Made by a program: the position numbers and the translations under genes. Source: an uncultured Collinsella sp. (GTDB lineage: Bacteria > Actinomycetota > Coriobacteriia > Coriobacteriales > Coriobacteriaceae). Taken from it: a stretch of 9,758 nt of DNA. Under the pieces are notes generated by a model. The model made no database searches and had not been told where the DNA came from. It saw nothing but the letters and a program-made list of their open reading frames with translations. This document shows, piece by piece, positions 1 through 5,082 of this stretch (the first letter of the stretch is position 1; each line of letters begins with the position of its first letter). Location: assembly GCA_900553705.1 (NCBI GenBank), contig USEK01000044.1:1-9758 (forward strand). Reading direction: 5' to 3'.

Positions 1-51
1 TTTTTCAAGCAGAAGACGGCATACGAGTTTCCTCTACGTCTCGTGGGCTCG
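1..51. other. Illumina Nextera P7/i7 adapter sequence (artefact)
   Basis: Bases 6-27 equal the start of the P7 oligo (CAAGCAGAAGACGGCATACG, then AG). Bases 28-29 are TT where the oligo has AT. Bases 30-37 are TCCTCTAC, which is the adapter-strand form of Nextera index N712. Bases 38-51 are GTCTCGTGGGCTCG, the Nextera read-2 primer lacking its last G. The leading TTTTT is the complement of the poly-A often read beyond the adapter end. The mosaic-end sequence expected between adapter and insert is missing. Bases 43-51 may be shared with the genome, because V-G-S-I-V-L fits the reading frame of the following protein. The match to known oligos is seen directly; how it arose is inference. Confidence 0.96.
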
Positions 52-618
52 ATTGTGCTGGCGGCCATGATGAAGGTCTCGGTTGACGATGAGCTTATCA
101 ACGAGCTCATCCCCGTGCGCCTGCACGAGATCTACCTGGGCCGCTACCTGTTCTTTGGCGGTCTGGCCCTGCTGCAGGCAACGCTCGTGTGTGCGGGCGA
201 CATCCTGTTCTTTGGCATCCAGTGCGACGACCCGCTGCAGTTTGTGCTGGCGGGCTGGGTCGCGAGTCTCGTGTTCTCCAATATCGTCTACACGCTTACG
301 GTTTCGTTTGGCGATATCGGCAAGGCGCTCGCCGTCGTGCTGCTGGTCATGCAGGTCGGCGGTTCGGGCGGCACGTTCCCCATCGAGATGACCGGCCCCG
401 TGTTCCAGGCGATCTATCCGTTCCTGCCGTTCACCCACGGCATCAACGCCATGCATGCCGCCATGGCCGGTGCGTACCACATGGAGTACTGGATTGAGCT
501 AGGCATTCTGGCGAGCTATCTGATTCCGTCGCTGGCACTGGGCGTCGTCTTCCGCCGTCCGGTCATCAAGGCCAACGACTGGATTATCGAAAAGCTGGAG
601 TCAACCAAATTAATCTAG
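43..618 (+). CDS. YhgE/Pip family membrane protein, C-terminal part (5'-truncated by contig end)
   Basis: About 190 residues of the C-terminal membrane domain of a YhgE/Pip-type protein, a family related to ABC-2 permeases; the full proteins are several times longer, with a large extracellular region. Visible are about five hydrophobic segments and the family-like stretch VGGSGGTFPIE (bases 355-387), followed by a PFLPFTHGINAMHAAMAG region. The tail is short and charged (IIEKLESTKLI). Relatives include the phage infection protein and type VII secretion-linked membrane proteins; what this one does is unknown. The GTG at 43 lies in adapter sequence and is not a start; the true 5' end is beyond the contig. 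Reliable genomic sequence begins at 52. A perfect hairpin starts on the last base of the TAG stop. The assignment is by recognition of the C-terminal pattern only. Confidence 0.82.
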   Translation: MGSIVLAAMMKVSVDDELINELIPVRLHEIYLGRYLFFGGLALLQATLVCAGDILFFGIQCDDPLQFVLAGWVASLVFSNIVYTLTVSFGDIGKALAVVLLVMQVGGSGGTFPIEMTGPVFQAIYPFLPFTHGINAMHAAMAGAYHMEYWIELGILASYLIPSLALGVVFRRPVIKANDWIIEKLESTKLI

Positions 619-645
619 TTACGCGGTTTTACCAAACCGCGTAAC
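618..645. repeat. Perfect 12-bp hairpin at the stop codon of the YhgE-like gene
   Basis: The left arm GTTACGCGGTTT (618-629) and right arm AAACCGCGTAAC (634-645) are perfect complements around a TACC loop. The left arm uses the final G of the stop codon. No T-run follows on the + strand, so it is not a textbook intrinsic terminator. It could block 3' exonucleases, act with the stem-loop at 694-728, or be a small palindromic repeat. Confidence 0.8.
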
Positions 646-658
646 GGCTCGACGCTGC

Positions 659-757
659 AAACGCCCCTAAGCGGCAATCTGACGTTCAATTTCAAGGGCG
701 CGACCAGAAGGTCAGCGCCCTTTCATTTCACGTCACCTTGCTCGCTTAGGGTCGTTT
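659..757. repeat. Nested compound inverted repeat enclosing a terminator
   Basis: A layered palindrome. From outside in: AAACG 659-663 with CGTTT 753-757; a 1x1 mismatch; CCCTAAGCG 665-673 with CGCTTAGGG 743-751; GCAA 674-677 with TTGC 738-741 (T742 bulged); a 2x2 internal loop; TGACGT 680-685 with ACGTCA 730-735; then gaps of 8 and 7 nt around the inner stem at 694-722. It occupies the first half of the 333-nt gap between the YhgE-like gene and the transporter. The inner geometry matches the element at 3344-3433 exactly. No coding sequence is seen here. Confidence 0.7.
694..728 (+). terminator. Rho-independent terminator after the YhgE-like gene
   Basis: The stem AAGGGCGCGACC (694-705) pairs with GGTC (710-713) and GCGCCCTT (715-722), leaving A714 as a single bulge and AGAA as the loop. 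A T-rich tail TTTCATTT runs to 728. It lies 75 nt after the stop at 618. Being nearly symmetrical, with A-rich bases upstream, it may also work weakly from the minus strand. Confidence 0.75.
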
Positions 758-845
758 TCGCTGACATTGCCGGAGCATCGAGGTTCACTTTGCCGACGCT
801 TTAGCGGGCTGGATTGCACGGGCTGCTTGGTTGTTGCTACAGTAA

Positions 846-884
846 CGGGGCGTACCGGGGGTCCGGTGCGCCCTGTTTTTATTT
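846..884 (+). terminator. Strong intrinsic terminator or attenuator upstream of the EamA transporter
   Basis: A 13-bp stem joins 846-858 and 863-875, with two G-U wobbles, a four-base loop (859-862) and a run of five T then ATTT (876-884). It is a classic terminator, but no gene ends nearby: the YhgE-like gene stops 228 nt upstream and already has a terminator. Either it is a second barrier, or it ends a short untranslated RNA made from 752-845, or it attenuates a leader of the transporter. The sequence 758-845 shows no ORF with a ribosome binding site and no riboswitch that I recognise. Confidence 0.8.
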
Positions 885-911
885 GACCATGAGGCGGCAC
901 GCAGCCATACG
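883..911 (+). promoter_or_regulatory. Candidate promoter for the EamA transporter
   Basis: TTGACC (883-888, five of six to the -35 consensus) lies 17 nt before CATACG (906-911, three of six to the -10). It begins in the T-tail of the preceding terminator and would start transcription near 918, about 34 nt before the start codon. A weaker alternative is TTGCAC 814-819 with TACAGT 838-843, which would start transcription inside the terminator hairpin. Consensus matching only. Confidence 0.35.
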
Positions 912-951
912 CGTGCGGACACCACGCCCAGATTGAGTGCGAGGATGTTCC

Positions 952-1935
952 ATGGCCCAATACGCTGCCAACGAAATCGAAAACATGCCTGATAGCCCTG
1001 TGGCCCGTGAGGATTTGGGCGCGGGCGGTATTCCCCGGGGTGCCGGCGCACGCTCGCCGCTGTTCTGGAAAGTTCTGCTATTTTCGGTGGCGGTCATCTG
1101 GGGCTACTCCTTTACCACTATGAAGGGCGCGCTCGACACCATTCCGGTGTTCGAGCTGGTCTACGTTCGCTTTCTTCCGGCATCACTGGTTATGTTTGCC
1201 ATTTTCCATAAGCGCATCATCGCTCATTTCAATGCCCGCAACCTGATCGTCGGGCTGGGCATGGGTGCGCTCATGTGGGGAGCATACGGACTGCAGACGA
1301 TCGGCCTGGCGCAGACCACGGCAGGCAAAAGCGCGTTTTTGACGGGCACGTACTGCATCTTGGTTCCGTTTGCGAGCTACGTCCTAAGCGGCGAAAAGCT
1401 TACCCGTTACAACTTGGGCGCCGCGTTGCTGTGCCTGGCGGGCATTGGCTTGGTGGCGCTCGATAGCGTCGAGTTCAATGCCGGCGATGCCATTACGCTG
1501 GGCGGCGCGGTCTTCTTTGCCATCCAGATGGCGGTGACCGCCAAGTACGGTCGCAAGATGGACATCAACGTCATCACGTTTTGGATGTTTGTGGGCAATG
1601 GCGTCTTGAGCCTGATTTCGTCGCTGTTGTTCGAGACCCAAGCGCCCTCGTCTGTATGGACGCCGGATTTTATCGGTGTAATGGTCTTTCTTTCGGTGGG
1701 TTGTACGTGTGTGGCCTTGCTCGTCCAAAACGTCGGCTTGGCGCACGTCCCGGCCTCGACGGGCTCACTGCTTCTTTCGATGGAGTCCCCCTCGGGCGTG
1801 CTGTTCTCGGTGCTGCTGATGGGGGAGGCGCTCACCTCGCGCCTGCTTGCCGGCTTTGCGCTCATCTTCTTGTCGATTATTTTGAGTGAGACGCATTTCG
1901 ATTTCTTGCGCCGAAAATCTCGCCCGCAATTGTAA
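952..1935 (+). CDS. DMT-superfamily (EamA-type) transporter
   Basis: A 327-residue inner-membrane protein with about ten hydrophobic helices in two homologous halves, as in the EamA/RhaT-like drug/metabolite transporters. The first half carries YGLQTIGLAQTTAGKSAFL (112-130) followed by a VPF turn; the second repeats the pattern as VQNVGLAHVPASTGSLLLS (258-276) followed by MGEAL. Length is close to the family's usual 280-320, with a roughly 35-residue hydrophilic N-terminal extension. The substrate cannot be read from sequence; relatives export amino acids, metabolites or drugs. ATG 952 is chosen because GAGGA (941-945) stands six bases upstream; the in-frame GTG at 937 would lack a site. Strong terminators on both sides suggest a single-gene unit. 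Confidence 0.9.
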   Translation: MAQYAANEIENMPDSPVAREDLGAGGIPRGAGARSPLFWKVLLFSVAVIWGYSFTTMKGALDTIPVFELVYVRFLPASLVMFAIFHKRIIAHFNARNLIVGLGMGALMWGAYGLQTIGLAQTTAGKSAFLTGTYCILVPFASYVLSGEKLTRYNLGAALLCLAGIGLVALDSVEFNAGDAITLGGAVFFAIQMAVTAKYGRKMDINVITFWMFVGNGVLSLISSLLFETQAPSSVWTPDFIGVMVFLSVGCTCVALLVQNVGLAHVPASTGSLLLSMESPSGVLFSVLLMGEALTSRLLAGFALIFLSIILSETHFDFLRRKSRPQL

Positions 1936-1947
1936 ACAACTTGTTGC

Positions 1948-1975
1948 GCCGCCCTCCCAGGGCGGCATTTTTTAT
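1948..1975 (+). terminator. Rho-independent terminator of the EamA transporter
   Basis: GCCGCCCT (1948-1955) pairs perfectly with AGGGCGGC (1959-1966) around a CCC loop, followed by A and six T (1968-1973). It begins 13 nt after the TAA stop. Confidence 0.92.
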
Positions 1976-1983
1976 GTCATGCC

Positions 1984-2011
1984 TTTACAGTTGTGCCTTG
2001 CACTTTACGCT
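1984..2011 (+). promoter_or_regulatory. Weak candidate promoter for the M20 amidohydrolase
   Basis: TTTACA (1984-1989, five of six to the -35 consensus) lies 16 nt before TACGCT (2006-2011, three of six to the -10). It sits between the preceding terminator and the start codon at 2052, so some promoter is expected here, but the -10 match is poor. Confidence 0.28.
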
Positions 2012-2051
2012 ATCAAAGTGCGTGCTGCAAAAACGTTACTGGAGGGCATCT

Positions 2052-3350
2052 ATGGCACCAGCTCTGTCCGATTTTCAACCGCAACCAGCGCCTCAGGCTA
2101 CCACAACGGCGCAGACCGCTATCGGTGACGGTCTTGTCGCAGAAGCTCAGGCTTTTGCAGACGAGCTCGCTGCGTGGCGACACGATCTACACCAGATGCC
2201 TGAGCTCGGTAACAATCTTCCGCAGACGTCTGCCTATATCCGGGCACGTCTGGACGAGATGGACATCCCCCATACCACGCTAGTCGACGGTTCCTGCGTC
2301 GTTGGCCTGATCGGTGCCGGTGCGGCCGCGGCCGCTCAGGGCAATGGCACGTGCAAGGACGAGCAGGCCGGCACGGTCGTTATGCTGCGTGGCGACATGG
2401 ATGCCCTGCCCGTTGTCGAGGAATCTGGCGAGCCCTTTGCATCCACCAATGGCTGCATGCATGCTTGCGGTCACGATATGCACGCGACGGCGCTGCTTGG
2501 TGCGGCGCGCCTGCTCAAAGCTCGCGAGGCCGAGCTCGTCGACGCCAATGCCACCGTCAAACTGCTGTTCCAGCCGGGCGAGGAGACCTTTGAGGGGGCA
2601 TGCGCAGCCATCGCCGACGGCCTGCTGCAGAACCCGCGCCCTCAGGCGGCCTTTGCCATGCATGTCAACAGCCAGTCGCCGCTTGGCCTGGTGCTCTATG
2701 GGAGCCCGGCGCTTTCGGGCGTGTACGGTTTCCGCATCACGCTCCAGGGCAAGGGTGGCCACGGTTCCAGCCCCGAGATTTGCATCGACCCCATCACGGC
2801 GGGCGTGCATGTGCACCTGGCGCTCCAGGAGCTTATCTCCCGCGAGGTGCCGGCGGCCAAGGAAGTCGCACTTACCGTTGGTAAGTTCGCTGGCGGCCTG
2901 GCGGCCAACGTCATCCCCGACACCTGCGTGCTCGAGGGAACGCTGCGCGGCTTTGATGTTGAGCTCATGGAGCACCTCAAGACCCGCATCGCGGAGGTCG
3001 TTAACGGTGTTGCCACAACATATCGTACGCCGGCGACCATCGAGACGCTTTCGGATGTTCCGCCGCTTGTACTCGACAGCGATATGACTCAGGCGTCGCT
3101 TGGCTACGTGGGCGCAGTGCTGCCCAAGGCGGCTTTCTTGCCGCTTTTCCATGCCATGGCGAGCGAGGACTTTGCGCTTATCTCGAGCGAGATTCCGAGT
3201 GCGTACTTTACCGTGGGCGCGGCCGTAACCGACACGGACGAACACTTTGCCCAGCACCATCCCAAGGCACGTTTTAACGATGCCGAGCTTCCTCTCGGCG
3301 CCGCGGCTTATGCCGCCGTCGCTTTGGGCTACATCGCCGACCACCGGTAG
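2052..3350 (+). CDS. M20-family (M20D-like) metallo-amidohydrolase
   Basis: A 432-residue cytoplasmic metallohydrolase of the HipO / N-acyl-amino-acid amidohydrolase / IAA-amino-acid hydrolase group, which cleaves amide bonds of N-acylated amino acids or similar substrates. Motifs in order: RGDMDALP (113-120); HACGHDMHA (137-145) with metal-ligand candidates C139 and H141; FQPGEET (173-179) with catalytic and ligand Glu 177/178; H204 in AMHVN; the lid/dimerisation domain beginning near GKGGHGSS (233-240); ASEDFA (370-375); and HHP (402-404) supplying the last histidine. All key residues are present. An Ala/Gly-rich 20-residue insertion (88-107) precedes the first motif. ATG 2052 follows TGGAGGG (2040-2046) with good spacing; further upstream in-frame codons lie in terminator sequence. 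The exact substrate is unknown. Confidence 0.92.
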   Translation: MAPALSDFQPQPAPQATTTAQTAIGDGLVAEAQAFADELAAWRHDLHQMPELGNNLPQTSAYIRARLDEMDIPHTTLVDGSCVVGLIGAGAAAAAQGNGTCKDEQAGTVVMLRGDMDALPVVEESGEPFASTNGCMHACGHDMHATALLGAARLLKAREAELVDANATVKLLFQPGEETFEGACAAIADGLLQNPRPQAAFAMHVNSQSPLGLVLYGSPALSGVYGFRITLQGKGGHGSSPEICIDPITAGVHVHLALQELISREVPAAKEVALTVGKFAGGLAANVIPDTCVLEGTLRGFDVELMEHLKTRIAEVVNGVATTYRTPATIETLSDVPPLVLDSDMTQASLGYVGAVLPKAAFLPLFHAMASEDFALISSEIPSAYFTVGAAVTDTDEHFAQHHPKARFNDAELPLGAAAYAAVALGYIADHR

Positions 3351-3433
3351 CACCCAACCTTGCCTTTCAAGTCTGCGGGCATGGCCGTAAGGCCTATGCC
3401 CTTGTCTTTCAAGGCAATCTTGGGCACTACCGG
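3344..3433. repeat. 90-nt nested compound palindrome overlapping the amidohydrolase stop codon
   Basis: Layers from outside in: CCGGTAG 3344-3350 with CTACCGG 3427-3433; 2x2 mismatch; CCCAA 3353-3357 with TTGGG 3420-3424; 2x2 mismatch; TTGCCTT 3360-3366 with AAGGCAA 3411-3417; 10- and 9-nt gaps; then the inner hairpin 3377-3401. The outermost left arm contains the last two codons and the stop of the amidohydrolase. The right end overlaps a GC-only hairpin, CCGGCG 3430-3435 with CGCCGG 3441-3446, so the two cannot form together. It lies between the amidohydrolase and the MFS transporter. Confidence 0.75.
3377..3409 (+). terminator. Intrinsic terminator of the amidohydrolase gene
   Basis: GGGCATGGCC (3377-3386) pairs with GGCC (3391-3394) and ATGCCC (3396-3401), with T3395 bulged and a GTAA loop of GNRA type. 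The tail TTGTCTTT is moderately T-rich, so termination may be incomplete and allow some read-through into the MFS gene. Confidence 0.7.
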
Positions 3434-3473
3434 CGCCCGGCGCCGGCTATTCGTTTGTTAAATAAGGAGCAGT

Positions 3474-4778
3474 ATGTCCCAGCAACGTAAGTTCTTCCCC
3501 GGCTGGCTCGTGGTGACCTCCGGCTTCGTGATCATGGCCACGTGCTACACGATTTTCGTCAACTGCATGAGCCTGTTCCAGCCGCTCATCGTCAGCGACC
3601 TGGGCATTTCCCTTGCGCAGTACAACATCTCCAATGCCATCTCCACCGTGGTGAGCGTCGTGGGTTCGCTCGTTATCGGCCATGTTGCCGATAAGGTGAG
3701 TGGCCGCGTATTGGGCTCGCTCACCGTTATCGCTACCTCGGCGGTGCTTGCCGGCATGAGCTTTGTCGGTGAGCTGTGGCAGGTCTACGTGCTCTTTGCC
3801 GTTTCGGGCTGCTTCGCTGTGGCCTCGACCCGTCTGCTCATTAGCCTGGTGACCGCCAACTGGTTTACCGCCAAGCGAGGCCTTGCCATCTCCATCGCAC
3901 TTTCGGGCTCGGGCTTTGGCGGCGCTATTCTCTCGCCGATCGTGAGCTCGCTTATCGTGAGTGTGGGCTGGCGCTCTACGTTCCTGGTACTCGCTGCCGT
4001 CTGCATGGTGGCGGCACTGCCCATCACGGCCTATTCCTTCCGCACCAAGCCTTCCGAGATCGGCCTTAAGCCGCTCGGCGAGAACCCGGGCGATCCGTCC
4101 GTCTCGACGGCTGGCGACAAGGACGAGCACACGGCGCCCGAGGTTAGCGTCGGCTGGTCTCGTATCAAGAAGAGTCCGGCGTTTTGGCTGCTTGTCGTCG
4201 CCTTCCTCTTTATGGGTCTCGTTAACGGCGCCATCTTGCCCAACCAAGTCACCAACATGACGAGCGTTACCGTCAACGGCGCCAAGATCGTCACGGGCGG
4301 CCACGATCCCATGTGGGCGGGCACTGTGCTTTCGGCCTACATGGTCACCGTCGTTATCGCCAAGATTTCGCTCGGTGCGATCTATGACCGCTTTGGCCTG
4401 CGCTTTGGCAATATCCTTGGCTCCGTTGCGTGCATTATCGCCTGCGTCGCCCTGTGCTTCCCGACGACGGACCTCGGTCCTATTGTCGCCGCTGTGAGCT
4501 TTGGTATCGGAACGTGCATGGGCACCATCACGCCCACGATCGCGGCTTCCAAGCAGTTTGGCATGGCCGACCTCGGCAAGGTCACGGGCACCATCACCTC
4601 GCTCGAGATGGTCGGCGGCACCGTGGGCGCCATTGTCTCGGGCGTGCTGTTCGATGCCACGGGCTCCTTTGCGAGCACCTGGATCGTGTGCCTGGTGTGT
4701 TCTGTGGTCATGCTCGTATTCCTGCTGGCCTCGGAGCCCATCGCCGCCAAGCTGCGCGCAAGCGTGGCGGGGGAGTAG
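3474..4778 (+). CDS. MFS transporter, OFA (oxalate/formate antiporter)-like
   Basis: A 434-residue, 12-helix major facilitator of the inner membrane. The start FFPGWLVVTSGFVIM (7-21), the RGLAISIALSGSGFGGAILSP stretch after helix 4 (135-155), and EIGLKPLG (195-202) before a hydrophilic central loop (about 190-233) are typical of the OFA / monocarboxylate-permease-like branch. Motif-A-like loops are GHVADKVSGR (69-78) and GAIYDRFGLR (301-310). OFA relatives carry small carboxylates, but most are uncharacterised, so the substrate is open. ATG 3474 follows AAGGAG (3464-3469) with four bases between, slightly short. The gene lies 123 nt after the M20 amidohydrolase and could move its substrate or product, but a terminator-like structure stands between them. 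Three long hairpins follow; none has a clear U-tail. Confidence 0.88.
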   Translation: MSQQRKFFPGWLVVTSGFVIMATCYTIFVNCMSLFQPLIVSDLGISLAQYNISNAISTVVSVVGSLVIGHVADKVSGRVLGSLTVIATSAVLAGMSFVGELWQVYVLFAVSGCFAVASTRLLISLVTANWFTAKRGLAISIALSGSGFGGAILSPIVSSLIVSVGWRSTFLVLAAVCMVAALPITAYSFRTKPSEIGLKPLGENPGDPSVSTAGDKDEHTAPEVSVGWSRIKKSPAFWLLVVAFLFMGLVNGAILPNQVTNMTSVTVNGAKIVTGGHDPMWAGTVLSAYMVTVVIAKISLGAIYDRFGLRFGNILGSVACIIACVALCFPTTDLGPIVAAVSFGIGTCMGTITPTIAASKQFGMADLGKVTGTITSLEMVGGTVGAIVSGVLFDATGSFASTWIVCLVCSVVMLVFLLASEPIAAKLRASVAGE

Positions 4779-4811
4779 ACGTCCGTCGCTCTTTTCTGTT
4801 CGCCCCGTTCT

Positions 4812-4879
4812 GTCCGTGGCCGCCTTGGAAGCCGAATGGATGCTCGTACCATCATTCGGTTTCCAAGGCGGCCACGGGC
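4812..4879. repeat. Long hairpin A: 25-bp stem, first of three in tandem
   Basis: 4814-4838 pairs with 4853-4877 over 25 bp with one G-T wobble (4831/4860); two further pairs (one wobble) reach 4812/4879. The loop is 14 nt (4839-4852). It starts 34 nt after the stop of the MFS gene, whose 3' flank shows a T-rich stretch (4791-4800) but no other terminator. No U-tail follows the hairpin. The inner 30 nt (4831-4860) match the layout of hairpin C. Confidence 0.92.
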
Positions 4880-4887
4880 CTACGAAA

Positions 4888-4951
4888 TGATCCCTTTTCC
4901 TCCGTCCCCAACAGATCACGTGATCCGAAGGGGACGGAGGAAAAGGGATCA
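4888..4951. repeat. Long hairpin B: perfect 22-bp inverted repeat with a palindromic centre
   Basis: 4888-4909 and 4930-4951 are perfect complements. The left arm is almost all pyrimidine and the right arm almost all purine. The 20-nt centre holds the 12-nt palindrome GATCACGTGATC (4914-4925), flanked by AACA and CGAA, which do not pair. It begins only 8 nt after hairpin A and abuts hairpin C. There is no U-tail and no ORF with a ribosome binding site. Confidence 0.93.
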
Positions 4952-5023
4952 CAAACAGCGGCGGCGCGTCTGGCCGAACGAGTCCCCATACCCTCGTTCG
5001 GTCAGACGCGCCGCCGCTGTTTG
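4952..5023. repeat. Long hairpin C: 31-bp stem just upstream of the hisS promoter
   Basis: 4952-4982 pairs with 4993-5023 with one G-T wobble (4973/5002) and a 10-nt loop. The outer arm is very GC-rich. The inner 30 nt (4973-5002) share the layout of hairpin A. The right arm ends 11 nt before the hisS -10 box, so it covers the place where a -35 element would be. With hairpins A and B it fills most of the 304-nt gap 4779-5082; nothing else was seen there except the promoter and ribosome binding site. Confidence 0.93.
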
Positions 5024-5034
5024 CGTTTGTGCCG

Positions 5035-5040
5035 TATAAT
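5035..5040 (+). promoter_or_regulatory. -10 box of the hisS promoter
   Basis: A perfect TATAAT, giving a start near 5047 and a leader of about 36 nt. No recognisable -35 lies at the correct distance: that position (about 5012-5018) is inside the right arm of hairpin C. There is no extended -10 TG. Confidence 0.65.
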
Positions 5041-5082
5041 GACCGTTACCTATGACGCGATACAAAAGAAAGGTGTTTGCCC

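Noticed and set aside
43..45. GTG start for the YhgE-like protein
   Set aside because: It lies within adapter sequence and no ribosome binding site precedes it; the gene is truncated by the contig end.
889..936. A 15-codon arginine-rich upstream ORF before the EamA gene
   Set aside because: No ribosome binding site before ATG 889; any arginine clustering is expected by chance in GC-rich DNA.
4812..5023. CRISPR array
   Set aside because: The three units are unequal inverted repeats with different arms, not identical direct repeats with spacers, and no cas gene is present.
4836..5039. Small + strand ORF through hairpins A-C
   Set aside because: No ribosome binding site, and its sequence is explained by the inverted repeats.
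5041..5082. T-box or other aminoacyl-tRNA-sensing leader for hisS
   Set aside because: The leader predicted from the -10 box is about 36 nt, too short, and no T-box motif was seen further upstream.
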